64,000 nucleotides of DNA from DATKCF01 sp035513345. GTDB lineage: Bacteria > Gemmatimonadota > Gemmatimonadetes > Longimicrobiales > RSA9. The notes beneath the pieces were generated by a model. That model worked only from the letters and a program-made list of their open reading frames with translations. It did not search any database and had not been told where the DNA came from. The DNA lies in assembly GCA_035513345.1 (NCBI GenBank), contig DATKCF010000172.1:43083-107082 (forward strand). Reading direction: 5' to 3'. Positions 9,642 to 17,211 of the stretch are shown here, piece after piece (within the stretch, counting starts at the first letter, position 1; each line of letters opens with the position of its first letter). The position numbers were made by a program, and so were the translations under genes.

Positions 9642-10541
9642 TCAGCGGGCAGCGGAAAAGTCGAGGGCGCGAACACCGGCGGCAACGTACTCGGCCCGGT
9701 CCGTCTCGATCCCGAACCGGACGTCGGCAATGCCGCGGCAGGCTGCCAGGTAACGTGCGCGAGCCAGCGTGGCATCGTCGACCGCGCCGCGGTAGCTCGA
9801 CAGCACCGCATCCAGAAGGCGTGCACCGCCCCAGTGGAAAACGCCGGCCAGGTCGACAGCCGGGTCTCCGATGGCGACATCGCTCCAGTCGATGACTCCG
9901 CAAAGGGACGCGGTCGCGGAATCGTACATGAAGTGCTCGGCCGCAAGATCACCGTGTACCAGGTTGTCGCTCACGTATGGTTCGTTGCCGCTGGCCGGTG
10001 CTTCGGCCAGAGCCTCGATCCACGCGTCTGCAATCAGGTCGGGAGCGACGCGCGCCACGGTGCCGATGTCCTCGAGCGCCTCGGTCCGGGCTTCAACGAT
10101 CGCGGAATCGCGACCGAGACGCGGAATACCCTGATCGGCGGCGTGGCCCAGCGGGAACGCGTGCAGGTGCGAGAGGAACGACGCCAGCTTCGGGGCCAAT
10201 CGGTCGCGAACGGGGTCGGCATCCAGACCGATAGCCGGCACACCGGCCAGCTTGCGGTACCCGCCGAAGTGGCGAGGGAAGAGCCGTGACGGCATTCCAT
10301 TGAAGCGGTACAGCGGAACCGGCAGCGGCGAATCACTGGCAAGGAGCGGCAGCAGCCGCATCTCCATCAGGAGCTGCCGCTCGACATCGCGTCGCTTCGG
10401 GAACCGGAACACCCACACGTTGTCGACGTCGAATGCCGTGCTGTCGTACCCTTCGCCCAGCCATTGCACCCGCCCGGGCCGCACGGTCGGGAACTGGGCC
10501 TGGATCACGTTCCGGGCCTGTTCCGCATCGATTCCTGACAT
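9642..10541 (-). CDS. Aminoglycoside phosphotransferase-fold kinase
   Basis: A 299-residue protein of the APH/choline-kinase fold. It would transfer phosphate from ATP to a small molecule. Visible motifs are the catalytic loop LVHGDLAAEHFMYD, the metal-binding segment GVIDWSDVAIGDPAVDLA, and an N-terminal glycine-containing loop (WLGEGYDSTAFDV) before FRFPKR. The start at 10541 was chosen because GGGAG lies about ten bases upstream. It is the last gene of a minus-strand run that begins with the amidohydrolase. Many chromosomal APH-fold enzymes are not resistance genes, so no antibiotic substrate is assigned. Confidence 0.88.
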   Translation of the reverse strand: MSGIDAEQARNVIQAQFPTVRPGRVQWLGEGYDSTAFDVDNVWVFRFPKRRDVERQLLMEMRLLPLLASDSPLPVPLYRFNGMPSRLFPRHFGGYRKLAGVPAIGLDADPVRDRLAPKLASFLSHLHAFPLGHAADQGIPRLGRDSAIVEARTEALEDIGTVARVAPDLIADAWIEALAEAPASGNEPYVSDNLVHGDLAAEHFMYDSATASLCGVIDWSDVAIGDPAVDLAGVFHWGGARLLDAVLSSYRGAVDDATLARARYLAACRGIADVRFGIETDRAEYVAAGVRALDFSAAR

Positions 10542-10575
10542 GTCGACTTCGCTCCCGGAACCGCGGCGTTCGTGG

Positions 10576-10866
10576 TCACGACCCTGGACGATGGTGCGCG
10601 ATGATGTCGAAGATGGACAGTTCGGCCGCCGCCCCCACGGCCTCGAACATCTCAACACCCTTCGGCTTCTCGCCCGAGGCTCGCATCGCCTGCAACGCTT
10701 CCTGGCTTTCCCAGACCGTCACGATCCGGTACCGCGTCGACTCCCGAGCGTCGCGCACGAGGTACGTGTGGAGGATTTCCGGCGGGACCTGCACCTCACG
10801 GAACTCCGCCTCGAGATCATCGGCGCGGTCGGCCGCAACCTGAGCTTCCAGTACAGTCATCACCAT
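10576..10866 (-). CDS. ABM-like small dimeric alpha/beta-barrel protein
   Basis: A protein of about 96 residues resembling the antibiotic-biosynthesis-monooxygenase (ABM/EthD-like) family of ferredoxin-like dimers. It begins with a strand (MTVLEAQVAADR) and an acidic helix. Then come IVTVWESQEALQAMRASGE and a C-terminal strand, matching the usual pattern of a strand, a VxxWES element and a helix. GGAGG about a dozen bases upstream favours the ATG at 10866; the third codon is also ATG. The gene lies 34 bases before the APH-fold gene on the same strand. The specific reaction is unknown. The alternative is a simple stress-responsive barrel protein. Confidence 0.72.
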   Translation of the reverse strand: MVMTVLEAQVAADRADDLEAEFREVQVPPEILHTYLVRDARESTRYRIVTVWESQEALQAMRASGEKPKGVEMFEAVGAAAELSIFDIIAHHRPGS

Positions 10867-10895
10867 CGCTCCAGGCTCCTCCATGACGGATGTGA

Positions 10896-11120
10896 TTACA
10901 GCGAGAAATACCGGAACGCCCAGCCTTCGTGGATCACGACTCTGGACGAATCCTCACCGGCCCATGGTTCCGCGGCCTCACAGGCCCCTGCGTGTTCGTT
11001 GACGATCATGATGACGGAACTGGCTGCGGCGAGAAACCGCCGAGGGCAAGCCGCGAGGATGCTGCTGACGAACTCGCCCTTCGCTTCGGCAGACGCCTCT
11101 CGATCGAAGCGCACGATCAC
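10896..11120 (-). CDS. Small hypothetical protein coupled to amidohydrolase
   Basis: A 74-residue open frame starting with GTG, whose first four bases (GTGA) overlap the stop of the amidohydrolase. This arrangement indicates translational coupling. The predicted protein has a polar start (VIVRFDREASAEAKGEF), then an alternating hydrophobic stretch (AAASSVIMIVNEHAG), and ends in VIHEGWAFRYFSL. That is protein-like rather than random GC-rich sequence. No family is recognised. The gap to the downstream ABM-like gene is only 29 bases, which supports a four-gene operon. The main doubt is its small size. Confidence 0.5.
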   Translation of the reverse strand: MIVRFDREASAEAKGEFVSSILAACPRRFLAAASSVIMIVNEHAGACEAAEPWAGEDSSRVVIHEGWAFRYFSL

Positions 11121-12787
11121 TGTCGATTCCTGCCGCCGCTTCTCCCCGCCGGCCTGGGCCGTACCACGAACGGTTCCGTCACGATGTCCGAGCCGATGCC
11201 CTGCTTCGATTCGGCCACGATCCGCTCCACTTCCGCCATGACGCGATTGTTCTCGATCACGATCCCGTCCTTGATCGTGTGCAGGATCCCGCGGGTGCGG
11301 TACATCTCCCGCGTGTCCGGGTTCATACGAATCGTGCCGAAGGGATAGAGGGTCTTGAAATCCTGGGCGGGGTTGCCGTCCACGACGATCAGGTCCGCCA
11401 CGAAGCCCTCCTGCACCATCCCGAGGTGCGGCTCACCGAGGAACTTTGCGCTGTTCAACTGCGCGGTCTTCAGCACCTCGAGCGGGTGCATCCCGGATTC
11501 GAGCACGAGCTGCAGCTCGCGGACGTTGCCGAACCCGCCGGTCGACCACTGGTAGTTGTCGTCCGTACCGTACACGATCGTGCCGCCCCGCCTGTTGAAC
11601 TCGAAGATCATCTTTGCCCACAGGTCGTACATGTACGTCCAGTAGAACTCGTCCATGGACGTCCAGTCATACTGGAAGGAGGCATGGTTATCGGGATTCG
11701 GCAGATGCCATTCCCACAGCGCCTGGTGCGTGTACTTCTCGTGCCAGGGCCAGCCGTGCGCCGCCATGATGTTCCGGTTCGCCTCGTAGGTCGCCCGGTT
11801 CGGCTGCATCACGACACCGTAATGGACCAGTGAGTCCACCAGCGTGTTCAGCAGGAAGTGCCGGCTGTCGGGATTGGTGCCGACCTCGTGCCAGACACGG
11901 GCCGCCTCCCGAAAGCGGATGTTCTCGTCCTGGTAACGGTAGTTGGCCGGGAAGTCCTGCACGCCGCGCGGCAGCGCCGACTCGGCGTACCCGTAGTGGT
12001 GCACGATCATGCTCACGCCAAGGCGCGCCGCATCCATCGCGTTCACCACCGACGTGTTCGACGGCTGAATGTGCACGGCGGTGACGCCACCGGCCGCCTC
12101 GATCGCGCGCGCCGCCGCACCGAACAGATCAGGATTCCAGGTGAGATTGTTGATGTAGACCTGCCGGACACCGTTCGCGATCATCGCCCGCGCGATCTCC
12201 GGTGCGAGCGTCGTGTCCTGGAGCTGCTCGGGCGTGTAATCCGACCGGCTGCCCCAGCTGTACAGCGGAAAGAGCCGCGGAGCGAGGATCTCGTTGTTCC
12301 GCACCTGCTCCATGATGTCGCGGACCCGTCCCTCCTCGGCGGGACCGACGCTCGTGACGCCGGTCGCGAGCTGCATGTAGAAGATGTAGTCGAGTGGAAG
12401 CTCGTCCTCTCGCAGGTGCAGATGGAGGTTCATGAGGCCGGCCGTCACGTAAATGCCGGGTCCACCCTCTACGACGCGGTCCGCCTCGACGCTGCGGTCG
12501 GGGTCGTGCGAGCGGATGTCGTCGATGACATTGCCCCGGATCAGGATGTCCATCGGCCCCTGTCCCGGACCGCCGTGGCCGGGCACAAGCATCACGTTGC
12601 GGATCAGAAGCGAGCCGTACGGTCCCTCGGCGAGGCCATCATAACTGCGCGTCCGCTGCACGTCCGGCCGTGGCTCGGCGCGTTCGAGCTGGGCTTCGGC
12701 CGGCTCGGCCAGAATGAGGAACAGGCAAAGAGCGGACAGCATGGCAAGCGAAGCGCGAACGGCACGGCACAGCGGAATCCACGTCAT
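11117..12787 (-). CDS. Secreted amidohydrolase family protein
   Basis: A 556-residue metal-dependent hydrolase of the amidohydrolase superfamily, exported by a signal peptide (RASLAMLSALCLFLILAEPAEA). The N-terminal composite domain carries LLIRNVMLVPGHG and GNVIDDI. The metal-binding strand appears as AGLMNLHLHL (HxH). Later features include AVHIQPS, a VHHYGY segment and a candidate catalytic Asp in YGTDDNYQW, followed by the closing region VADLIVVDGNPAQDF. The start at 12787 has an excellent GGAGG site seven bases upstream, so the longer frame is rejected. The substrate could be a cyclic amide, imide or dipeptide; nothing in the neighbourhood decides it. It leads the run of small gene, ABM-like gene and APH-fold gene. 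Confidence 0.9.
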   Translation of the reverse strand: MTWIPLCRAVRASLAMLSALCLFLILAEPAEAQLERAEPRPDVQRTRSYDGLAEGPYGSLLIRNVMLVPGHGGPGQGPMDILIRGNVIDDIRSHDPDRSVEADRVVEGGPGIYVTAGLMNLHLHLREDELPLDYIFYMQLATGVTSVGPAEEGRVRDIMEQVRNNEILAPRLFPLYSWGSRSDYTPEQLQDTTLAPEIARAMIANGVRQVYINNLTWNPDLFGAAARAIEAAGGVTAVHIQPSNTSVVNAMDAARLGVSMIVHHYGYAESALPRGVQDFPANYRYQDENIRFREAARVWHEVGTNPDSRHFLLNTLVDSLVHYGVVMQPNRATYEANRNIMAAHGWPWHEKYTHQALWEWHLPNPDNHASFQYDWTSMDEFYWTYMYDLWAKMIFEFNRRGGTIVYGTDDNYQWSTGGFGNVRELQLVLESGMHPLEVLKTAQLNSAKFLGEPHLGMVQEGFVADLIVVDGNPAQDFKTLYPFGTIRMNPDTREMYRTRGILHTIKDGIVIENNRVMAEVERIVAESKQGIGSDIVTEPFVVRPRPAGRSGGRNRQ

Positions 12788-13382
12788 GGTGACCTCCTTC
12801 AGAGGCTGGATCGGTCCGGAAGCGATCGTGCGGCCAGGTCGAACGTTCCGGTCGCCGTTGCGATCCGCGGCTGCGGCCACGACTCACGGAGCGGCTCGAT
12901 CGGCCGCGGCCGCATCGCGTCCCCAACGATAGTGTAGCCCCTCGAGCCGACCGACGCACACCGCGAGCGCTCGGGGCGCGCAGCTCGTTCGCCGTCAGTT
13001 CGGCTGGTTCAGACCAGCCAGCATCCGGCAATCGATGTCACTGTGACACCGGCCTCACCTGATCGGACTTCATGGCGATGGCACGAAAGGCACCCGCCGC
13101 GCCCGTCGGCGGCGACGTTGCGAACATCGCAGACGTGGACGGTGACGACTGCGATGACGGGATTCGCTGTTCATGAGACGCCGAGTTCCGCAGACGCGTC
13201 TGGCGCGCGATTGCGACTGCGGGTTTGGCTGTCATAGTCGCACTCAATTCCACAGGCGCACCTGCAACGGGCAGCGACTGCGGGATCGGCAACCAACTCG
13301 ACCATGCAGCGTGCAATGCGATCCACCGGCGTCGCCAGGTCCTGTGCCAGGTGGTCGACCCGCAGCCGTTGCGGCCCTCGAA
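12788..13382. other. Gene-free stretch upstream of amidohydrolase
   Basis: About 600 bases with no convincing gene on either strand. The part next to 12787 must hold the amidohydrolase promoter. The only distinctive element is the perfect 13-base palindrome TGTCACTGTGACA at 13036-13048, a possible repressor or activator site. The short frames here are arginine-, serine- or threonine-rich and look like GC-driven shadows. Confidence 0.5.
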
Positions 13383-13455
13383 CGCACGCGGATGAACGGA
13401 TTGCGACGCGCGCCGCCGACCAGCGCGGCGTCGTTACCCGCGCCCAACTGATTCG
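13383..13455 (+). pseudogene. Fragment of AbiEi-like antitoxin winged-helix domain
   Basis: One frame reads HADERIATRAADQRGVVTRA followed by QLI. This resembles the N-terminal helix-turn-helix start of AbiEi-family antitoxins (typical form: IA-LAARQHGVVTRAQLL). The similarity stops abruptly: the next residues are Arg/Ser-rich and no intact frame with the expected HRGVY segment follows. It is therefore interpreted as a short relic. It lies next to, and on the opposite strand from, the GrpB-like fragment. Confidence 0.4.
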
Positions 13456-13830
13456 TTCAAGGCGAAGGGCGGCCGGGCGCAGTATCGGAGCAACCGCCCG
13501 CGGCCCGCAGAGTCGGAGCCGTCGAGGCGAACGGAGGCATCGAGGGTGAAGCCGCCGCTGGCCCGCCCGGTGAGCCTGTCGTCGACCGTGTGCTGATCGA
13601 CGAGCGCGCGACGTACGTCGATCACCGGCCTCGCGATGGGACCGGGAACGGCGGTGCTGCCAATGTGCTGCATCGCCCCCCGCCAGGCAGGTCCGAGCGC
13701 CGATTCGAGAAGGACGCGTTCCTCGTCGAACAGCCGGGGCCACTCCTGGCTGAATCGTACGAGACGCCGGCTCTGGCTCAGAGCCGGGACTACTTCAGGG
13801 TCCGATAACTGTGTGCATGTGGCTTGATCA
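13434..13830 (-). pseudogene. Decayed GrpB/UPF0157 family protein
   Basis: The reading frame contains EWPRLFDEERVLLESALGP and then MQHIGSTAVPGPIARPVIDV. This is the signature of GrpB-type nucleotidyltransferase-fold proteins (HIGSTAVPGL-AKP-ID). After about 75 recognisable residues the frame turns into unrelated Arg/Ser/Gly-rich sequence and ends at 13434. It lacks the conserved C-terminal half (the expected HLHV and the segment before the closing helix). I could not find that half continued in the neighbouring frames. It is read as a frameshifted or truncated remnant. A very diverged but active short protein cannot be excluded. Confidence 0.6.
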
Positions 13831-13905
13831 CGCTGCGGCTGCAGGCGCTCGTCGACATCGTTGGTCGGCGTTGCTGCGGTGATCGGACTGCGCAACCCGT
13901 TCGGC

Positions 13906-14901
13906 TCAACTCGAGGTCCCGGGCAGGCTCGTCAATTCCTCATCGGCAATGGCGGCGATCTCTTCCTGCTCCTGCCACACCCGTTCGAGATAGCGAAGTT
14001 CGCCCTGGAGTGACTGACGCTCGACGCTGTCGTTGATGGCGATCTCGAGTGCGAGCCGGCGAGTGGGGCCCAACCGCCACAGCGAGCCCCGCGTGTCGGA
14101 CAGATTTCGCAGCAACTCCGTCGCCGAGCCGGCCTGTCGGATCGCGGTACCGGCTTCGCGCAGCGTCAGATCGGATGCGCCGTCGATCTGCTGGTACGCA
14201 AGGACGCGGCGAAGAACGTGGGCCGCGTCATCGCCACGGATCTCGTAGATCTTCTCCGGCGTCCACGGATCGCACCGGTCACAGGGTACGCCAACGGTCA
14301 ACAGGCCGTTGCGGTCGACACCGGGCTGAAGCCACCACGACAGGTCGAAACGAACGGCCAGCAGAACGCTGCTGCAATGCTCACAGCGGACCCGTCCGTG
14401 CCACGCGGCCCACGGGAACCGGCGCCAGCGCAGAACGTCGACCAACGGGTTGCCGTCCCACGCGATCTTGATACCGGTATCGGTCAGGCCGAGCGCTTCG
14501 GAAATGGAAGCGAGCGCCGCAAAGCTGTACGCACCGATCCGCGATTCACGTCGCTCGAACTGGCGGCGTCGCTTTCGCAGCTCGCGGCCGTAGCGCCACC
14601 ATGCTTCCTCGGCCAGCTCGACGCGGCCCACGCGCAGGAGAACGCGGTCGGGTGTCCGCAGGAGCGCCACGTTCGCCGTGCTCGCCAGCAACCGGCCACG
14701 GTCCCGCGAGTCCTTCTCGAGGGCGTCGATGACCTCGAGCCGGCCATCGAACGGCGCCAGTGTCCACTGATGGCACTGGTCGCAGATCGCCCAGAGCCTC
14801 GACCGAAGCGGGTCCCACGCCACTCGCCGCCCGCACGCAAACCCGCTATACGACTCAGCGTCGGGGAACGACTTGTCGCAGAAGATGCAGCGTCGGATCA
14901 T
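13906..14901 (-). CDS. Hypothetical CxxC-rich (zinc-ribbon-like) protein
   Basis: A 331-residue cytoplasmic protein with no family I recognise. It begins MIRRCIFCDKSFPDAESY and has further cysteine pairs CDQC near residue 40, CEHC near 175 and CDRC near 210. The CxxC pairs could bind two zinc ions. Between them is a basic helical segment (RELRKRRRQFERRE). The C-terminal quarter is helical and acidic and ends in AAIADEELTSLPG. The start at 14901 puts the first CxxC at residues 5-8; a GTG at 14940 in the same frame is the alternative, and neither has a good ribosome-binding site. It is flanked by the relic region and by a divergent gene. Function is unknown. Confidence 0.75.
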   Translation of the reverse strand: MIRRCIFCDKSFPDAESYSGFACGRRVAWDPLRSRLWAICDQCHQWTLAPFDGRLEVIDALEKDSRDRGRLLASTANVALLRTPDRVLLRVGRVELAEEAWWRYGRELRKRRRQFERRESRIGAYSFAALASISEALGLTDTGIKIAWDGNPLVDVLRWRRFPWAAWHGRVRCEHCSSVLLAVRFDLSWWLQPGVDRNGLLTVGVPCDRCDPWTPEKIYEIRGDDAAHVLRRVLAYQQIDGASDLTLREAGTAIRQAGSATELLRNLSDTRGSLWRLGPTRRLALEIAINDSVERQSLQGELRYLERVWQEQEEIAAIADEELTSLPGTSS

Positions 14902-15184
14902 GAGGTCCGGGTCGCGGGCTGTGCGTCGAACTGGAGCCACGGCCGCATATGGGCGCGCCGCACCTCAGCGACAGGTCCGTCTATCATAAAACAACATGGC
15001 AGCTTGTGGAACGGCCGCCCGATTTAACGGACCGGCATGCCCCGGCATCCACAATGCAGGAGCCGGCACCGGAACACAGCCGGCCGGACGCGGGTTCGAA
15101 ACAGGTGGGTCGTTCAGCCTGCGCCGCGATCGGCTCCCCGGCGTCAGTTCGCAGACCTCGTCGCAGGATGCATTGGAGGCAGGA

Positions 15185-15826
15185 ATGAACCGCACTCGTT
15201 TGCTGGATCGCCGCTATCGTCGGATCCTGTACGGCGGGCTGGCCGTTTCCGTGGGTGTTCATGCCGCTTTGATCGGCGTCGGTTTCGATGCGCCGCTCCT
15301 GTCCGGCGACACGACAATCGACGTCGAGCGCATCGCGGTCGAAGAGTTCGACGCCGTCGAGGTCGTTGCGATCCAGGCTGCCTTGACGGCTCCGACAGGC
15401 AGCGAGGCGAGTGACTTGGCACCGGCCGGACCCGTCTCCGATGCCTCACCCTCGCCAGCAGCCCGATCCGCGGCCGCTTCACCGGTCGCCTCCGCGCCGC
15501 CTGCACCTGCACCCACGGTCCCCGAAGTCGCTTTCGAGCAACTCACGGTCCTCGATCCACTTTCCAGCGCGCCGATCCGGCCGGTCGAGTTCACCACTCT
15601 TCGGGTCGCCGTCGCAACACTGCCGGTCGACTCGGAAATGAACGGCCAAGCCGAGGACGACGTCGAAGTCTACGTGCCGGGCTCGATCGGTGCCGCCAAG
15701 CGGCAGTGGGGCGGCACCGAGGCCTCGAACACGCTCGGTGGCGGCAGCGGAGTCCGCATCTTCGCCGGTGGCGGCAGTGGCGGCCATTGTCCGATGCCGG
15801 GCCGAGCGATTCCGGACTGGCGCTGA
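15185..15826 (+). CDS. TonB-like N-terminally anchored periplasmic protein
   Basis: A 213-residue protein with one N-terminal membrane segment (YGGLAVSVGVHAALIGVGF) of the kind found in TonB and energy-transducing proteins. An Ala/Pro/Ser-rich periplasmic region follows (ASPVASAPPAPAPTVPEV). A Gly-rich tail ends in HCPMPGRAIPDW. The TonB C-terminal domain itself is not present, so it is probably not a working TonB. GGAGG nine bases upstream of the ATG at 15185 fixes the start. The next gene, a propeller lipoprotein, begins 69 bases downstream, and the two may form a unit. Function is unknown. Confidence 0.78.
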   Translation: MNRTRLLDRRYRRILYGGLAVSVGVHAALIGVGFDAPLLSGDTTIDVERIAVEEFDAVEVVAIQAALTAPTGSEASDLAPAGPVSDASPSPAARSAAASPVASAPPAPAPTVPEVAFEQLTVLDPLSSAPIRPVEFTTLRVAVATLPVDSEMNGQAEDDVEVYVPGSIGAAKRQWGGTEASNTLGGGSGVRIFAGGGSGGHCPMPGRAIPDWR

Positions 15827-15895
15827 CGCATCCGATCCGCCGCATGGCCCGCGGCGGACGCAACCGCCCGTCACGCCTTCGTGTCTTAATTCCAC

Positions 15896-17065
15896 ATGAG
15901 GCGCCGACGGAAACGGTTCCTGCGACTGATCGCGGCCGCGGCGGCTGCCACGGCGTGTGACGCCAGTTCATCGACGGATTGGCCGATCCGGTCCGACTCG
16001 GCGGGCGTCATGCAGGCGAGGTGGGGCCCGACTGACGTGCCGCTGTCCTGGTCGTTCGAGCCGGTGGTCGATATCGGAGGCCAGGCAGAGGGCCCTGCGG
16101 CATTCGGCCGGGTGATGCCGAGCGGTATCGGCGTGGACGGCGCGGGCCGTATCCACGTTCTCGACGTGCTGAACTTCCGGGTCTCGGTCTTTGACCGAAC
16201 GGGCGACTTCATTCGATCCGTGGGCCGTTCGGGTTCGGGTCCCGGCGAGTTCCGGTTCCCGTCCGACCTCGCCGTCCGCGCGGATGGCGCGATAGCAGTG
16301 TTCGACTTCGACCGTCGCGCGTTCGTCGTCTTCGGTGCGGACGGCTCGCCGCTCGACGAGGTACCGGCGCCGGGTCCGCTCATGAGGCGGGCCGCCTTCG
16401 GCGAACACGGGATCACGGGTTCGTATGTGATCGAATCCGGGTCAGGCGACACCGCAACGATCCAGCTCACCGTCCGGAACCCGGGCGACACGGGTTCGGC
16501 AACGCTCGCGTCGATCGCGGAGACGCCGGTCCATCAGGTCGATTTCGGCTGCGCGGTCGTCGGGTTCCGGTCGCTGCTCGGGCCTCGGCTCGTCTGGTCC
16601 GGCAACGGCCACCGGACCGCGGTCGCCGCCGGCACGAACTACACGATCACGCTCTTCGCCGGGACGCAGCCGGTCGGTCGCTGGAGCCGGGCGTTCGAGC
16701 CGCTTGCCGGGACCGTAACTCTGGCTGCCGCGGAGCTCGGTGGCGACAGCCTCCGGCTTCCCGGCCCTGGCAGCTGCCGTCTGCCGGTCGCAATGGCGGC
16801 CGAACGGATCGGATTCGCGGATACGGCACCGCACATCGTCGACCTCGCCGTGTCGCCTGACGGCGGACTCTGGGTGGCTCGCCTCGATCGGGCTGGCGTT
16901 CGGTCGATCGATGTGTGGTCGGCCGATGGCGATTACCTCGGGACCCTGCCGCCGACCGCGCCGTACCCCGCGGCGTTCCGTGGACCGGACGAGATCGTGA
17001 CAGTCGAGCGCGACTCGCTCGGCGTCGCTCGCGTCCGCGTCTGGCGCATCATCCGGTCGTCGTGA
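15896..17065 (+). CDS. 6-bladed beta-propeller lipoprotein
   Basis: A 389-residue exported protein of the 6-bladed beta-propeller (NHL-like) type. The basic N-terminus followed by an alanine-rich segment and Cys (AAAAAATACDAS) suggests a lipoprotein signal. Blade motifs are visible: GRIHVLDVLNFRVSVFDRTG, then IRSVGRSGSGPGEFRFPSDL, which is the hallmark GxGPGEF turn, and IAVFDFDRRAFVVFGADGS. Two similar proteins lie in this window, at 26262-27548 and at the right edge. They may bind ligands or act as scaffolds at the cell surface; no enzymatic residues are recognised. Confidence 0.85.
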   Translation: MRRRRKRFLRLIAAAAAATACDASSSTDWPIRSDSAGVMQARWGPTDVPLSWSFEPVVDIGGQAEGPAAFGRVMPSGIGVDGAGRIHVLDVLNFRVSVFDRTGDFIRSVGRSGSGPGEFRFPSDLAVRADGAIAVFDFDRRAFVVFGADGSPLDEVPAPGPLMRRAAFGEHGITGSYVIESGSGDTATIQLTVRNPGDTGSATLASIAETPVHQVDFGCAVVGFRSLLGPRLVWSGNGHRTAVAAGTNYTITLFAGTQPVGRWSRAFEPLAGTVTLAAAELGGDSLRLPGPGSCRLPVAMAAERIGFADTAPHIVDLAVSPDGGLWVARLDRAGVRSIDVWSADGDYLGTLPPTAPYPAAFRGPDEIVTVERDSLGVARVRVWRIIRSS

Positions 17066-17211
17066 TCACGACGTAGATCCTTCCACGGTCGCCACCCGTC
17101 TGGTTCGACGATGTCGAGGGTTTCGTAGCGCCCTCTCTCGGCTATCTTCCGCGGTCGCCATGTGAAACGCTGGTGTGATCGGAAGAGAATGACCGGGATT
17201 CGGGGAAGCGC

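Noticed and set aside
15088..15112. tRNA-like string GGTTCGAAA
   Set aside because: It looks like a T-loop, but the flanking bases do not pair into a five-base stem, and no acceptor, D or anticodon arm can be drawn.
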